A stretch of 64,000 bases of DNA, taken from the NCBI GenBank assembly GCA_014529385.2, contig CM043956.1:64112620-64176619 (forward strand), read 5' to 3'. Position 1 is the first letter of the stretch; each line of letters starts with the position of its first letter. The position numbers were made by a program, and so were the translations under genes. Source of the stretch: Adiantum capillus-veneris. Lineage: Eukaryota > Streptophyta > Polypodiopsida > Polypodiales > Pteridaceae. Shown here in pieces: positions 13,626 to 23,547 of this stretch. Below the pieces are notes generated by a model, which saw only the letters and a program-made list of their open reading frames with translations, searched no databases and had not been told where the DNA came from.

Positions 13626-14030
13626 TGAAAGCATTGTAATCGACCGCGATTACGTCTGCAAAACCGACAAAAGCCATAAACCGTCTTAGCAGACATTGAC
13701 TGTTAGTACCTACGTACTAGGAACACACATCTAGCACATGTACAAAATCGACAGTCACATCACACGACATCACAGGACATCACCAGACATCACAGGACAT
13801 CACATGACATTCAACATTCATTCGGATCTTAGACCATGATTTATCGGCAATGTAGCTAGCAATCACATCTAGGTCCAATCGGGACCTCATCGATGTCCGA
13901 TTGACTAATCCCTATTGCAACCATGTCTATTCGAGATCAATCAGACCAAAATGCTGCAGTCATTTCGGCTATCAGTTCCTGCACTCACAAGAAGTCAAGA
14001 ACAAATCAGTATCATAATCAGGAATTCCAT
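13626..14030 (-). other. Gypsy-E 3' non-coding region with short GACATCACA repeats
   Basis: Between the integrase stop region and the polypurine tract. Around 13755-13815 the units ACATCACACG, ACATCACAGG and ACATCACCAG repeat about every 10-11 bp. No frame worth calling. Confidence 0.6.
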
Positions 14031-14592
14031 TTCATAAAGTCATCCAGCAGAATACTGTCAGCTCTCAGTATCCCTGAAGCTCAAAGAGACATCAGTGACT
14101 TTAGTATCAAAATCGAGGCATCTGTTGACAAAGGAGTGGAGTAACTCCCCTCTTGTGCATCCCACTACACCAGATCTTCGGCCAAGCTGAATTCTGGGTT
14201 CCATTTGGAGTAGACTATGCTAAACCAAAAGCATCGAGGTAAAGTTTCACAATCTGAGGAGTATCTGCTAGGTCCTCCTCCTCCATCCACTTCGCATCAA
14301 GTGCAGGATAATTCATAAAGTCATCCAGCAGAATACTGTCAGCTCTCAGTATCCCTGAAGCTCAAAGAGACATCAGTGACTATAGTATCAAAATCGAGGC
14401 ATCTGTTGACAAAGGAGTGGAGTAACTCCCCTCTTGTGCATCCCACTACACCAGATCTTCGGCCAAGCTGAATTCTGGGTTCCATTTGGAGTAGACTATG
14501 CTAAACCAAAAGCATCGAGGTAAAGTTTCACAATCTGAGGAGTATCTGCTAGGTCCTCCTCCTCCATCCACTTCGCATCAAGTGCAGGATAA
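14031..14592. repeat. 281-bp tandem duplication over the integrase C-terminal end
   Basis: Copies 14031-14311 and 14312-14592 differ at about one base (T/A at 14101 versus 14382). The unit includes the last 30 or so codons of the chromodomain-containing integrase, its stop and part of the 3' region. The upstream copy on the minus strand (14312-14592) supplies the functional end; the other is a spare. Confidence 0.92.
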
Positions 14593-17291
14593 TTCTTGAA
14601 CTTAACCAAGAACCGCCTTCGGACTTTACCCTTATTCTTCGTATCCTTATGTGCCAAAATCTGTTCAGGAACAAGGATCTCCTCGTTTTCTTCCACTTCG
14701 GGTTGCTCATCAGGCTCCCCATCATCAGGCACATCACCTTTAAAAGGTTTCAAGAGATTCACATGAAATGCATTGTGAATCCTCCGAGTATCTGGCAGTT
14801 TCAGTCGGAAGGAGACTTCATTTATCTTTTTAGTAATCTGGAAAGGGCTGTAGTATCGCATACTAAGCTTTGGAAAAAGCCTCTCCTTTCCCTTGTTCTT
14901 TCGTAGGCGTGCCTTCTCAAAACGTAAGAGCACCCAATCATCCTCCTTCAATTTCATGTCGCGACGATGGCGATCCGTTGCCTTTTTCTGTCGTTCTTGA
15001 GACTTCTGCAAAGTCTCGCGAACCTTGGCAAAAGCCGTATCCAGATCTTGCGTATATTCATCCGCTTCAAAGATCTTATCTTTCGTGCTCGGGAAGGGTG
15101 GAACCTTTCCAGCACCTTCAACAATCTCAAATGGCGCCTTCCCCGTCGACGAGTGTATCGTGTTATTGTAGGCAAATTCCACCAAAGGTAAATATCTTTC
15201 CCATTGAGTCTTCTGATCTGAGATATAAGACTTCAATAAATCTAGAACCATTGAATTGGCAATCTCGGATTGCCCATCACTCTGCGGGTGGAACGATGAC
15301 GAGAACTGCAACCGTGTGCCAATGTTCTCCCAAATTGCCTTCCAAAACAAACTCGTAAATCTGGGGTCTCTGTTGGAGACAATTGTCTCAGGCATGCCAT
15401 GTAATCTGAAAATTTGGGCCACAAACAGTCTCGCTAAGTGATCCGGCTTGACTGTTTTCTTCACTGGAATGAAATGAGCTTGGTTGCTAAATCTGTCAAT
15501 AACAGTGCAGATACCATCGTGACCACTCTATGTTCTCGGGAGATCAAAAATGAAATCCATCGCTATACTTTCCCAGGGGCGGGTGGGTATGGGTAAAGGC
15601 TGTAACAATCCTTGTGCTTTATGCCTGTTAAACTTGACCTTCTGGCATACCAAGCAACTGCGCACAAACTCTTCCACATCTTTCTTGAGTCTCGGCCAAA
15701 AGAAATATCTCTCTACCCCTTTCATGGTGGTAGCAATGCCGCGGTGACGTGTAAAAGGTGGACAATGGCATTCAGTCATAACCTTTTCCCTCAACGGCTG
15801 TGTAACGCACAACATAGTCTTTTTCATCAAGTAGCCTTCCCGAAGGGAGTATCCAGCTACTATCTCCCCATCCCGTATCCGTGTGAAAATATTTGCAAAA
15901 TCTGTATCTGTGGCATACTAATCGACCATATCCTCGAAGCTCCTATGATGTATCGCGGAAATAGCCAAAACCAACGGTTTTCGAGACAAAGCATCTGCCA
16001 CCACATTCTTCTGTCCCTGCACATGGACAATCTGGAAGTGGAACTGTGACAAGATGTTCGCCCACCGCATCTGTTTTTCCGAAAGCTGCTTCTGTGACAA
16101 GAAGTAGCGCAAACTCTGATGGTCTGTAAAGACAGTAAAATCTGCTCCGAGTAGGTAATGCCGCCACTGAGTAAGAGCATGGATAACTGCCAAAAGCTCT
16201 TTCTCATAGATCTGTGCTGTCATCTCCGGCCTAGAGAACAAACGGCTCTCGTAAGCTATGACATGGCCTTCTTGCATCAAGACCGCACCCAGACTACGAC
16301 CACAAGCATCACAAAATACTTCAAATGACTTCTGCAAGTCCGGCAAAGTCAAAATAGGTCCCGTAGTCAATTTCTCTTTCAACGTCTGAAAGGCAGTCAC
16401 CTCTGGGGGTCCCAACGAAAAAGGTACTCCTTTCTGTGTCAAGATATGCAAAGGGGAAGCAACCTCTGCAAACTTTCGTATGAACTGCCTGTAGTACGAA
16501 CACAGTCCCAAGAAGCTTTTAACTTCATGGACATTCTTCAAGTCGGGCCAATTACGGATAGTCTCTATCTTGGCCGGATCCATTTGCACTCCTGCGGCTG
16601 ACACAATGTGTCCCAAAAAGTGTATCTCTGGTAGGAAAAATTCACTTTTCTTTGCATTAATCACTAACTTGTGATCTCGTAATGCCTGAAAGACCTGAAG
16701 CAGATGATCTCTGTGTTCTGCCTCATTCTTGGAGAAAACAATGATGTCGTCAAAGAAAGTGCCAACAAATAGCCTGTACTCTCGAAAAATCCTATCCATC
16801 ATCCGATTAAATGTCGCAGGAGCATTGGTTAAGCCAAAAGGCATCACCAAAAACTCAAATAACCCAAAAGTCGTCCGAAAAGCTGTCTTGTAGACGTCTC
16901 CCGGTGCTATTCTGATCTGATGATATCCACTCTTCAAGTCAATCCTGCTAAAACATGAGGATCCCTGTAACCTGTCGAGTATATCATCGTTCCTAGGAAT
17001 CGGAAATATGTTCTTGATGGTGATTTTGTTGAGAGCTCTATAATCGATGCACATTCTCCAAGATCCGTCTTTCTTCAAAACCAACAATACTGGAGAGCAA
17101 TACGGTGAAGTACTAGGCTGGACAAGACCCTTTTCCAAGAGGTGTTTCACTTGGTTCATAATCTCTTCATTCTGTGCTCGGCTCACACGGTAGGGTGGCC
17201 GGTTCGGTGGTGTACTACCAGGTATTAGATCGATGGTATGATCTTCAGGACGAGCAGTGGTAACTCTCCTGGCAAGCCTTCTGAGAAGCAA
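14496..17291 (-). pseudogene. Gypsy-E pol: reverse transcriptase, RNase H, integrase, chromodomain
   Basis: One frame from 17291 to the stop at 14496, broken only by TAG at 15918-15920 and 15528-15530. Reverse transcriptase: QPSTSPYCSPVLLVLKKDGS near 17125, RIDLKSGYHQIRI near 16930, FFDDIIVFS near 16750, FLGHIVSAAG near 16610. RNase H: VFCDACGRSLGAVL near 16300 and TDHQSLRYFLSQ near 16115. Integrase: HRGI...CLVCQ zinc finger around 15700, core with NRDPRFTSLFW near 15350 and HPQSDGQSEIAN near 15280, then the chromodomain FLVKFKNYPALDAKWMEEED at about 14560-14620, typical of chromoviruses, which use it to direct insertion. Confidence 0.94.
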
Positions 17292-19361
17292 TCGGCATGA
17301 GTGTGTAGAAAATCTTGGCGTTCTTTATCAAGTTTAGACATATTTGTCCTATCATCATCACTCAACTCTTTCATAAAGATCGAGTAAACAAACAGACTGG
17401 ATTTCATTAATTTTGAAATGGCCGAAGCCGATATAATAGGGATAGACTCGCCCTTCAGTTTAATATCAAGTACAATTGTTCTGCCCTTTTCTGTAGTCAA
17501 AGTCGCTTTTCTCGCCCGATAATCGACCTCGGCGTTGTTCTTGTGGTACCAGGGAATCCCTAAGAGAACATCACAACCCTCCAAAGGCATTATGAAGAAG
17601 TCCTCATGCACCAAATACCCCTGACAATGCAACCGAAGTTTGCCAATGACAGGTGTAATGGCTACGTCCCTGCCGGGTGCCGCTAGAACTGCCTCTGCAA
17701 GTGGTCCCATCCGATCGGGAGTAATCTCGAGCCGCGCCGCCAATTCCGGTGAAATGAAGTTGGCCTTGGCTCCTCCATCAAAGAAAATCAGAGCCTCTTG
17801 ATCTTTCACTTTGCCCCAAGCTCGGCAAAGTTCTGTACTCTCATCCATGGTGTCGGGATCAGTACCCACACAATCTGGAACCAGTCCTGTTTTCATCTTG
17901 CCTTTTCGTACACAGTCCTCAGCTGCTCTCGAACTCTCACGCCTTTCGTCGTCCTTGTCATTCTGTTCTTTCTGTGCCTGTTTAGGGCACTTCGCGGAGA
18001 TATGTCCAGTTTCCCCGCATCCAAAGCACTTCCCCTCCCTGACGTAGCGAGTCCGCTCCTGAGGAGTAAGTCTGGGTTGTGCATCCTTTTTCTCTGGGTT
18101 GCTCTTTCTTTTTCTACTTTCATTCCCAGAAGTCTGTCCGGTTCGTTGTGTCGTGACCTCATCTGTGGGGTAGGTTAGACTGCTAGAGTGAATTGCAGAG
18201 CCCCGCTTCGCATGACTCATCAACTCCTGAATAGAAGCTGACTTTTGTTCCAAGCAGTGATCTCGGATCTCTGCAGGTAGACCCAAGGTAAACCGTCAAT
18301 CTGTTCTTTGAACGAGATCTTCTGGAATGAAGAGGCGGGTAGAAAAGAGCTCCAGAATCTTTCACAATAAGCATTGATTGTATCTTTCTTGGTCATCCGA
18401 AGATGGTTCCAAGCAGCTCGTACATCTCGTTCATATTCTTGCGTCAACCAAGAAGAAATAAAAAGCTTCTTAAATTTCAGCGTGGACCACCAAGTACGAG
18501 CATTCCCCTTAAGGTAAGAGGTAGCTCTCTGAATCTTGGAGTGCTCTGAATAGCGTCCTTCCGCGAAAGCGATGTCAAACTGCTGAATAAAAGACAAAGC
18601 CTTCGAAGCATCTGAGTATCCTGAAAAGTATCAAACTTGATCGAGTGGCCACCTTCCTTAAACTCTCGGACTTTCTTGCTTTTTTCTTCGAGAAAGTCAT
18701 ACTGGTTGGCTTTGTAAAAATTCTTCTTGTTCGCATAAAACTTTCCGTCATCGGAATCTGAGCTGTATGTAGACGAGTCCTCAGTAGAACTGTCAGTCTT
18801 TGGGCGAGATTTAGCCTTCTTTGCCTTTCTCTTGCCCTTTCCAAAGCGTTGCTTCTTGCTTCGCTTTTTACCTTTTCTGTCTTCTTCGCTCGAATCCGAG
18901 GAGCTAGAAGAACTGTCAGAATAAGAAGAAGAAGAAGAACTGGGTAGGTCTTCAAACTTGACGCGCTTCTTCAATTTCTTTGCCTTGTCAAATGTCGATC
19001 GACGACCCAAATATCCCGGGAAGTCAGTGCCTTTCTTCTGCTTTTTGCCGTGCTTTTTGGCTTTCTTTTGCGTGTCAAAAAGCTGAGCAATCCGTGCATC
19101 AACCATGTTCTCCAGTTCCTTCTCCGTATATTTCTTGGAGGCAGAAGGTTTCTTGAGAGCGGGTTTCGGGAGTGGTGTTGTGGTTCTCTGCCACTCCATC
19201 TGTACCTCTTTCAAAGAGGTCTGGTTCATATATTTTGCTCTCTCTCGCCGCTCCGCCTAAGTAGGCCAAGGCGGGCCATACTCTCTACCTGAATCTTCGT
19301 TGTGATCCCAGCCCGCATCTCCAGATGCAGAAGGAGTCGACTGATCATTGCCTGAAGCCAT
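17225..19361 (-). pseudogene. Gypsy-E gag and protease
   Basis: ATG at 19359-19361 (MASGNDQSTPSASGD), TAG at 19257, then a Ser/Asp/Lys-rich linker with KKAKKHGKKQKKG and SSSSSSYSDSSSSSSDSSEE. A frameshift near 18605 leads to the capsid core FIQQFDIAFAEGRYSEHSKI and ARTWWSTLKF; another near 18290 leads to the frame 18286-17225 with zinc knuckle CFGCGETGHISAKC (about 18028-17987). The protease region has FFDGGAKANFISPELA near 17775, then GCDVLLGIPW near 17565. The usual D-[ST]-G active triad reads D-G-G. The protease frame passes to the pol frame near 17240-17290. Confidence 0.9.
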
Positions 19362-19420
19362 AGGTGCTGCGGAAAAAAAATTCGGGGATCGGATTTCTCG
19401 TAAAAGAGAAATCGGCCGTG

Positions 19421-19432
19421 CTCTGATACCAC
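19421..19432 (-). other. Gypsy-E primer binding site
   Basis: Minus strand GTGGTATCAGAG directly at the inner edge of the 5' LTR. Confidence 0.9.
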
Positions 19433-19961
19433 TGTAACAAACTTGTACACTCCAAGTCAAGAATCAACCGCGACAGCACCAAATAACCACTTCAAAACAA
19501 TTTACAGATCACAATAGATTTGCACTGGCCCGGCGGAGTTCCGTGCCTAGAGATATTGGCCCCAAAGACTGGCACCCCTTTCGGTATTTCTTTTTGAATT
19601 AATCAATCATCAAAGTACAAGAGAGCGGTTAGGGTTTCACTCTCAGACTCTGCGTCTAGATGCTCTGAGAAGTGAGGCCCTCACCACTAATTTAAAGGTT
19701 ACAAGGGATGCCCAAAAGCAGAGCCCCAAAAGCTTCAAATCAAAAGCAATTGCTCTCTCTCTCTCTCTCTCTCTCACAGAGAGTCAAAACATGAAAGCAA
19801 AAGCATTCTCTCTCTCTTTCTCATTTAAGTAGAGAAAAAGCGAAATTTGCGTCGCTCATCATTTTCCAAAAAATTATAATCCGCCTCCGCGATTTCCGGA
19901 AATTAGGGTTTTTGGCAGAAATTAGGGTTTTTGCTGTTCGCCACGTCATCACTTTGTGACA
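19433..19961 (-). repeat. Gypsy-E 5' LTR (529 bp)
   Basis: TGTAACAAAC...TTTGTGACA on the + strand, near-identical to 13059-13614. Shared block at 19554-19592; CT tract at 19752-19774. Confidence 0.93.
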
Positions 19962-19966
19962 TTGGG

Positions 19967-20765
19967 CATTCTTCTCACAAGTGTAGCGGAAGAGATAGTT
20001 CACTATTTAGACCAATCCACTACCGCTAAGCATGATGGGAGATACTTGAGAGGAATTTTGGGGCAAAATCAAAACACTCTTAAGATTTCTCTTAAAATGC
20101 AACTCTATAGCTTAGTTATGCAAGAGGGTGAAAGCTTATCTAGCTTAGTCAATAGACTAAAAAGCATTTGCACGCAACTAAGTTACATAGAATGCAACAT
20201 TGAAGAAGAAGACAAAATTGCCGTATTACTTAAGTCTCTTCCATTGTAATATGATAATATCGTGACGGTCTTAAAAGAGAAGGAACCAATTCCTTCACTT
20301 GAGAGCATTGTCAACTCTTTACAAGAACAAGAGAAGAAACACACACATAAAGAAGAGAACACCTCACAAGCTTTGTATGTTTCATCTTCTTCTAAAAAGA
20401 ACTTCAAAGCATGTAAGCATTGTGGAAAGACAAATCATATGTCTTTCAATTGCTACAAAATCAAGAAGTGTTTGAAGTGTGGTAAAGTGGGGCATGCGCC
20501 TCAATTTTGTAACCACAATGGGTTCAACACCGACACTACCTCCAACATTCAACGAGGTAAAAGGTCTTCTAACAAGGTTCACTATATGCATAGTGATGAC
20601 GACGACGACGTAGATGACGACAACGAGGATGCTGAGAGCATCAACTTGATCCATTCAGCCATCTCTTCTCCTTCCTCTAGTTTTTCTAATAAAAAGCATG
20701 TGGAGGGTAACCCCAAATATAGCTCAAAATCCAAATCCAATTATGAGTATGATGATATTTACTAA
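19967..20765 (+). pseudogene. Copia-B gag, 3' part with two zinc knuckles
   Basis: Continues the capsid with VAEEIVHYLDQSTTAKHDGR and LSSLVNRLKSICTQLSYIEC, a single in-frame TAA near 20247 (after KSLPL), then CKHCGKTNHMSFNC (about 20413) and CLKCGKVGHAPQFC (about 20473). The protein ends with an acidic run DDDDDVDDDNEDAES and a Ser-rich tail, stop at 20763. Two CCHC knuckles fit an RNA-binding nucleocapsid. Nothing pol-like follows in the 245 bp before the LTR. Confidence 0.88.
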
Positions 20766-21008
20766 ATGTTCATTTTCAGCCCAATATGTTTAGTTATCCA
20801 CTCCTTAAGTTGTATCCTAAGGGTGATGATGCTTTGTATCTCTTTGAGCACCGTTTTATGTTGTATCAATGTAGGGCATAATGTTGTATCCATATGAGAA
20901 CCATTATGTACCATATTAGACCCAAAAATGATGTATCCAAAATGTATGAACCTTCTACATACCTTTGTGCAACCTTAGGAGTTCCAAGCATGAGTTTAAG
21001 GGGGAGTT

Positions 21009-21290
21009 TTCAAGGATTAAACACATGCCTTCACTCCATCTCTTAACCATGTGGGAACTAGCCTTAGAACACTCTAGAACATCTCATGAGAGCCTACATA
21101 AGAAGGCACCCTCCACAAGCTCTAGACATCACTTGTAGTTTACAAGCTTTGCTTATGCACTAGTTATTTTGTTCATTTCAATGGTGTAAGTTCTCCTCTT
21201 GCATAGGCATTTTATTTCTCTCTCATCTCTCCTCATTTTGTGTCTACAACATGAATGCTACATGTGTGTATCCAGCCTAAAAACCCAACA
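21009..21290 (+). repeat. Copia-B 3' LTR (282 bp)
   Basis: Same length as 11696-11977; starts after AAGGGGGAG and ends AACCCAACA against Copia-A RNase H sequence. Confidence 0.88.
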
Positions 21291-21354
21291 ATTCGGTACC
21301 ACTTTATACAACAGGTATTGGATGATGGCCTTGTCACACTGACAAATGTTAGAA
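21291..21354 (+). pseudogene. Copia-A RNase H, middle fragment
   Basis: Encodes RYHFIQQVLDDGLVTLTNVR, the conserved segment that follows KHIDV at 11695. Cut off at TAGAA by element C. Confidence 0.85.
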
Positions 21355-21873
21355 TGTCACAAACTGTTGACTTGTCAAAGCCTAAAGAATGGAGCCAACT
21401 TGCAAATGCTGGTCCCTAAACCCCAAGCGAAGAGGCAGATCAGCAGGAAATAAAGGAGGACTCATACACACACATACAAGAACTTGCGAAGCAAGTTGAT
21501 GACGTGGTGGCAGATTTCAAAAAAATCATGCTGGTTGATGACGTGGCAAGTCGTACAGGTTTTCGCATTTTGCATTGGTTGATGAGGTGGCAAGCTGTAC
21601 GGATTTTCGTGATTTACGATGGCAGCTTTTTGGTATTGCTCTTGGACCAGAAGCTTTTGAGTTGGAAGGCTTTTTATGTAAAACTGCTTTTGGGCCTAGG
21701 GCCTTTAAATATGAGGTTAGGGCTCATTCTCTGGCATGCTTCGTGGCGAAGGTGCAGAGTCTAGAGTACCGGCTTGTACTGGTTGATGCAATATAAAGAA
21801 ATACCGAGAGGGGCGCCAAGGTTTGGGGCCAATACTCTTTGGGGTAGAATTCTGCCACTCCGTGTTGCGTGTC

Positions 21874-21912
<39 letters not shown>

Positions 21913-21984
21913 GTTGTTATTTGAAGTGCTTAAAGTTGTTCAGTCTGTTCTTTTCTATTGGCTCGTGGTGCCCGTCTTGTGACA
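21355..21984 (+). repeat. Element C 5' LTR (630 bp)
   Basis: Contains three imperfect repeats of about 38-44 bp with TGATGACGTGGCA-like cores (21496-21625), TTTAAATATGAG as TATA-like sequence (21704-21715), GCAGAGTCT (21752-21760), the block AAGAAATACCG...GGGGCCAATA (21796-21834), and a CT tract (21873-21906). Confidence 0.92.
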
Positions 21985-21985
21985 G

Positions 21986-21997
21986 TGGTATCAGAGC
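21986..21997 (+). other. Element C primer binding site
   Basis: TGGTATCAGAGC one base after the LTR. Confidence 0.92.
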
Positions 21998-22189
21998 ATC
22001 AGGGGTGTGCTTTTCTGAAAGCATATCGGTCCTACAGAAGAGTAGACAGAGCCATTGGAATTTTATTCGATGTATCTTCGCCCTCCAACCCGGACTTATT
22101 AGCCACTCTCACCCTTACTTCATCGCGCATCGGGCGCGCTCCCATCTTCACCGCTCATGTCTTATAGGGCATAAGCCATAAAGATCACT

Positions 22190-22650
22190 TACAAGAGAAG
22201 AATCCAAGATTTGTTTCGAGGCAGTGCTTTTCTCAGAGGCAGTGCTATGCAGACGTTGATAGCTACCAAGCAGTATACTCCAAGTACTTGGCAAGCTTTC
22301 AAGAAAATTTTTGGCCGAAGTTATATGGTTTCTGACATCTTCCTTAGGAGTGCAACTTCTGGCAAAGTGGGGTATCTTGAAATGCTTGCCATGGAAACCC
22401 TAGCAGATTACTTGAAATTTCTCGACATCTCTCAGTAGATGTCTCTTCACGAGCAGATGACCTTGGAAGTTCGGTGTGATTGCTATCTCTTGGGACTACC
22501 ATCGCCGCCAAAGAAACACTGTCTGTCCAAGAGTTGATGGACCATGTTGTGCTCGTCTACGACCTCATGGAAGGAACCTAACCCTAATTTTTGGTGCAAG
22601 TTTCAGATGGAAAGTCAGTCGACTTTTCGAGCTCGGCTAATGTCGAGATT
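22190..22650 (+). pseudogene. Element C gag-like remnant
   Basis: Reads TPSTWQAFKKIFGRSYMVSD, then MLAMETLADYLKFLDISQ, a stop at 22436, and MSLHEQMTLEVRCDCYLLGL in the same frame. The pattern W-x2-F-x3-F...Y followed by a Leu-rich helix resembles Gypsy capsid proteins. No start, zinc knuckle or protease is visible, so this is a decayed fragment and cannot make a capsid. Confidence 0.5.
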
Positions 22651-22844
22651 GCTTTTTAAGTTTGAAATTTGTTTGAGAACTTGTTTTGTGGTCTTGTTTG
22701 GAATTTATTTGAAATGGGTGGTATCTGTTTTGAACCTGTCTTGGTGCCGATTTGAATTGTTTGACTCTGGTTTTAATACTGGTTTCAATGATTGGTGATT
22801 TTACTTCCGGGTGGAGTAGTGAGAAATGCTGATTGAGAATGCTT

Positions 22845-23140
22845 GTTCATACTCATGGCCCAGACCCTTGTGGTTATTTACGAGGGGAGTATTGTTGTTG
22901 TTACTCATGGCCCGGACCTGCATGGTTATTTACGGGGGGAAGTATTAAGAAGTCTAAGCAGTAGTTACTCTTAGCACCTCCAAACGACGCAGGCTGCGGT
23001 CTGGGGGGTGTTTGGTTTGTAAAAAGCCTCTATATCTCATGGCCTGGATCTTTTTAGGTTATTTGCAAGAGGAGTGATGAGGGAGTCGTTGAACAGCTCA
23101 TGGCCCGGACTGGATGGTTATTTACGGGGGGGGAGTGTTT
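22845..23140. repeat. Dispersed repeats of a CTCATGGCCCGGACC unit in element C
   Basis: Four copies of about 40 bp, starting near 22852, 22902, 23037 and 23098. Each reads CTCATGGCCyrGAyC, a short variable piece, GGTTATTTrC, then a purine run with GGGGGAG. Non-coding. Confidence 0.8.
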
Positions 23141-23350
23141 ATTGGCGGCTTTATGTTTCTATGTCTTGTAACATGTATATGTGAGCATTTGTGTTGCATT
23201 GTGATGTGCCAACCACTGAATATTCCTAATTGGATGAGATTGCCTGGGTATGTAATTTTAGTGCATCACGACACCCGTGGAAGATCAGTACGGTCTTGGG
23301 TGTGATGGCTAATTTTACTACGCCAGAATATCAAGAGTTCCGATCTGGAC

Positions 23351-23452
23351 GAAAGGAGAAGCTAACTCCTTGATCAAAAGAGCCGAAAGGAGAAGCTAAC
23401 TTCTTGATCAAAAGGGCCGAAAGGAGAAGCTAACTCCTTAACCAAAAGATCA
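23351..23452. repeat. Three tandem 34-bp repeats in element C
   Basis: Units at 23351, 23385 and 23419 begin GAAAGGAGAAGCTAACTCCT and continue TTGATCAAAAG. Each unit can pair GGAG with CTCC over AAGCTAA, so small hairpins are possible. They lie about 85 bp upstream of the polypurine tract. Confidence 0.88.
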
Positions 23453-23547
23453 AACTGATTGTCCCTCGGAAATTTTTGAGCTACCTTGAGTTGTTTTTGC
23501 AGAAATGCTGTCATCGCGGACGATTACTCTCTGTCAAGAAGGGGAGA

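Larger units (their letters stand above)
13059..19961 (-). mobile_element. Gypsy-E: chromodomain Gypsy (chromovirus) LTR retrotransposon, complete structure
   Basis: 6903 bp flanked by TTGGG on both sides (13054-13058 and 19962-19966). 5' LTR 19433-19961, primer site 19421-19432, gag, protease, reverse transcriptase, RNase H, integrase and a C-terminal chromodomain, polypurine tract 13615-13625, 3' LTR 13059-13614. It sits in the Copia-B gag. LTRs differ at about seven positions plus one block near 13485-13545, so it is young relative to Copia-A. Three frameshifts and three in-frame TAG codons inactivate it. Confidence 0.95.
11696..21290 (+). mobile_element. Copia-B: gag-only LTR retrotransposon (TR-GAG type), carrying Gypsy-E
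   Basis: 5' LTR 11696-11977, primer site from 11980, gag (12877-13058 and 19967-20765), a 245-bp non-coding tail, polypurine tract AAGGGGGAG (20999-21007) and 3' LTR 21009-21290. Without the 6.9-kb Gypsy-E insert the element is about 2.7 kb. Gag ends at its own stop and nothing resembling protease, integrase or reverse transcriptase follows. The insertion is in the Copia-A RNase H frame; flanks GTTCA (11691-11695) and ATTCG (21291-21295) fit a GTTCG duplication with one change in each copy, which would restore a canonical DVRYHFI reading. It presumably relied on enzymes from a related Copia. Confidence 0.85.

Noticed and set aside
13740-13815. Regularly spaced GACATCAC-type repeats that look array-like
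   Set aside because: Units are 10-11 bp and adjacent, with no spacers of 25-40 bp. It is a minisatellite in a retrotransposon 3' region, not a CRISPR array, and the DNA is plant nuclear.
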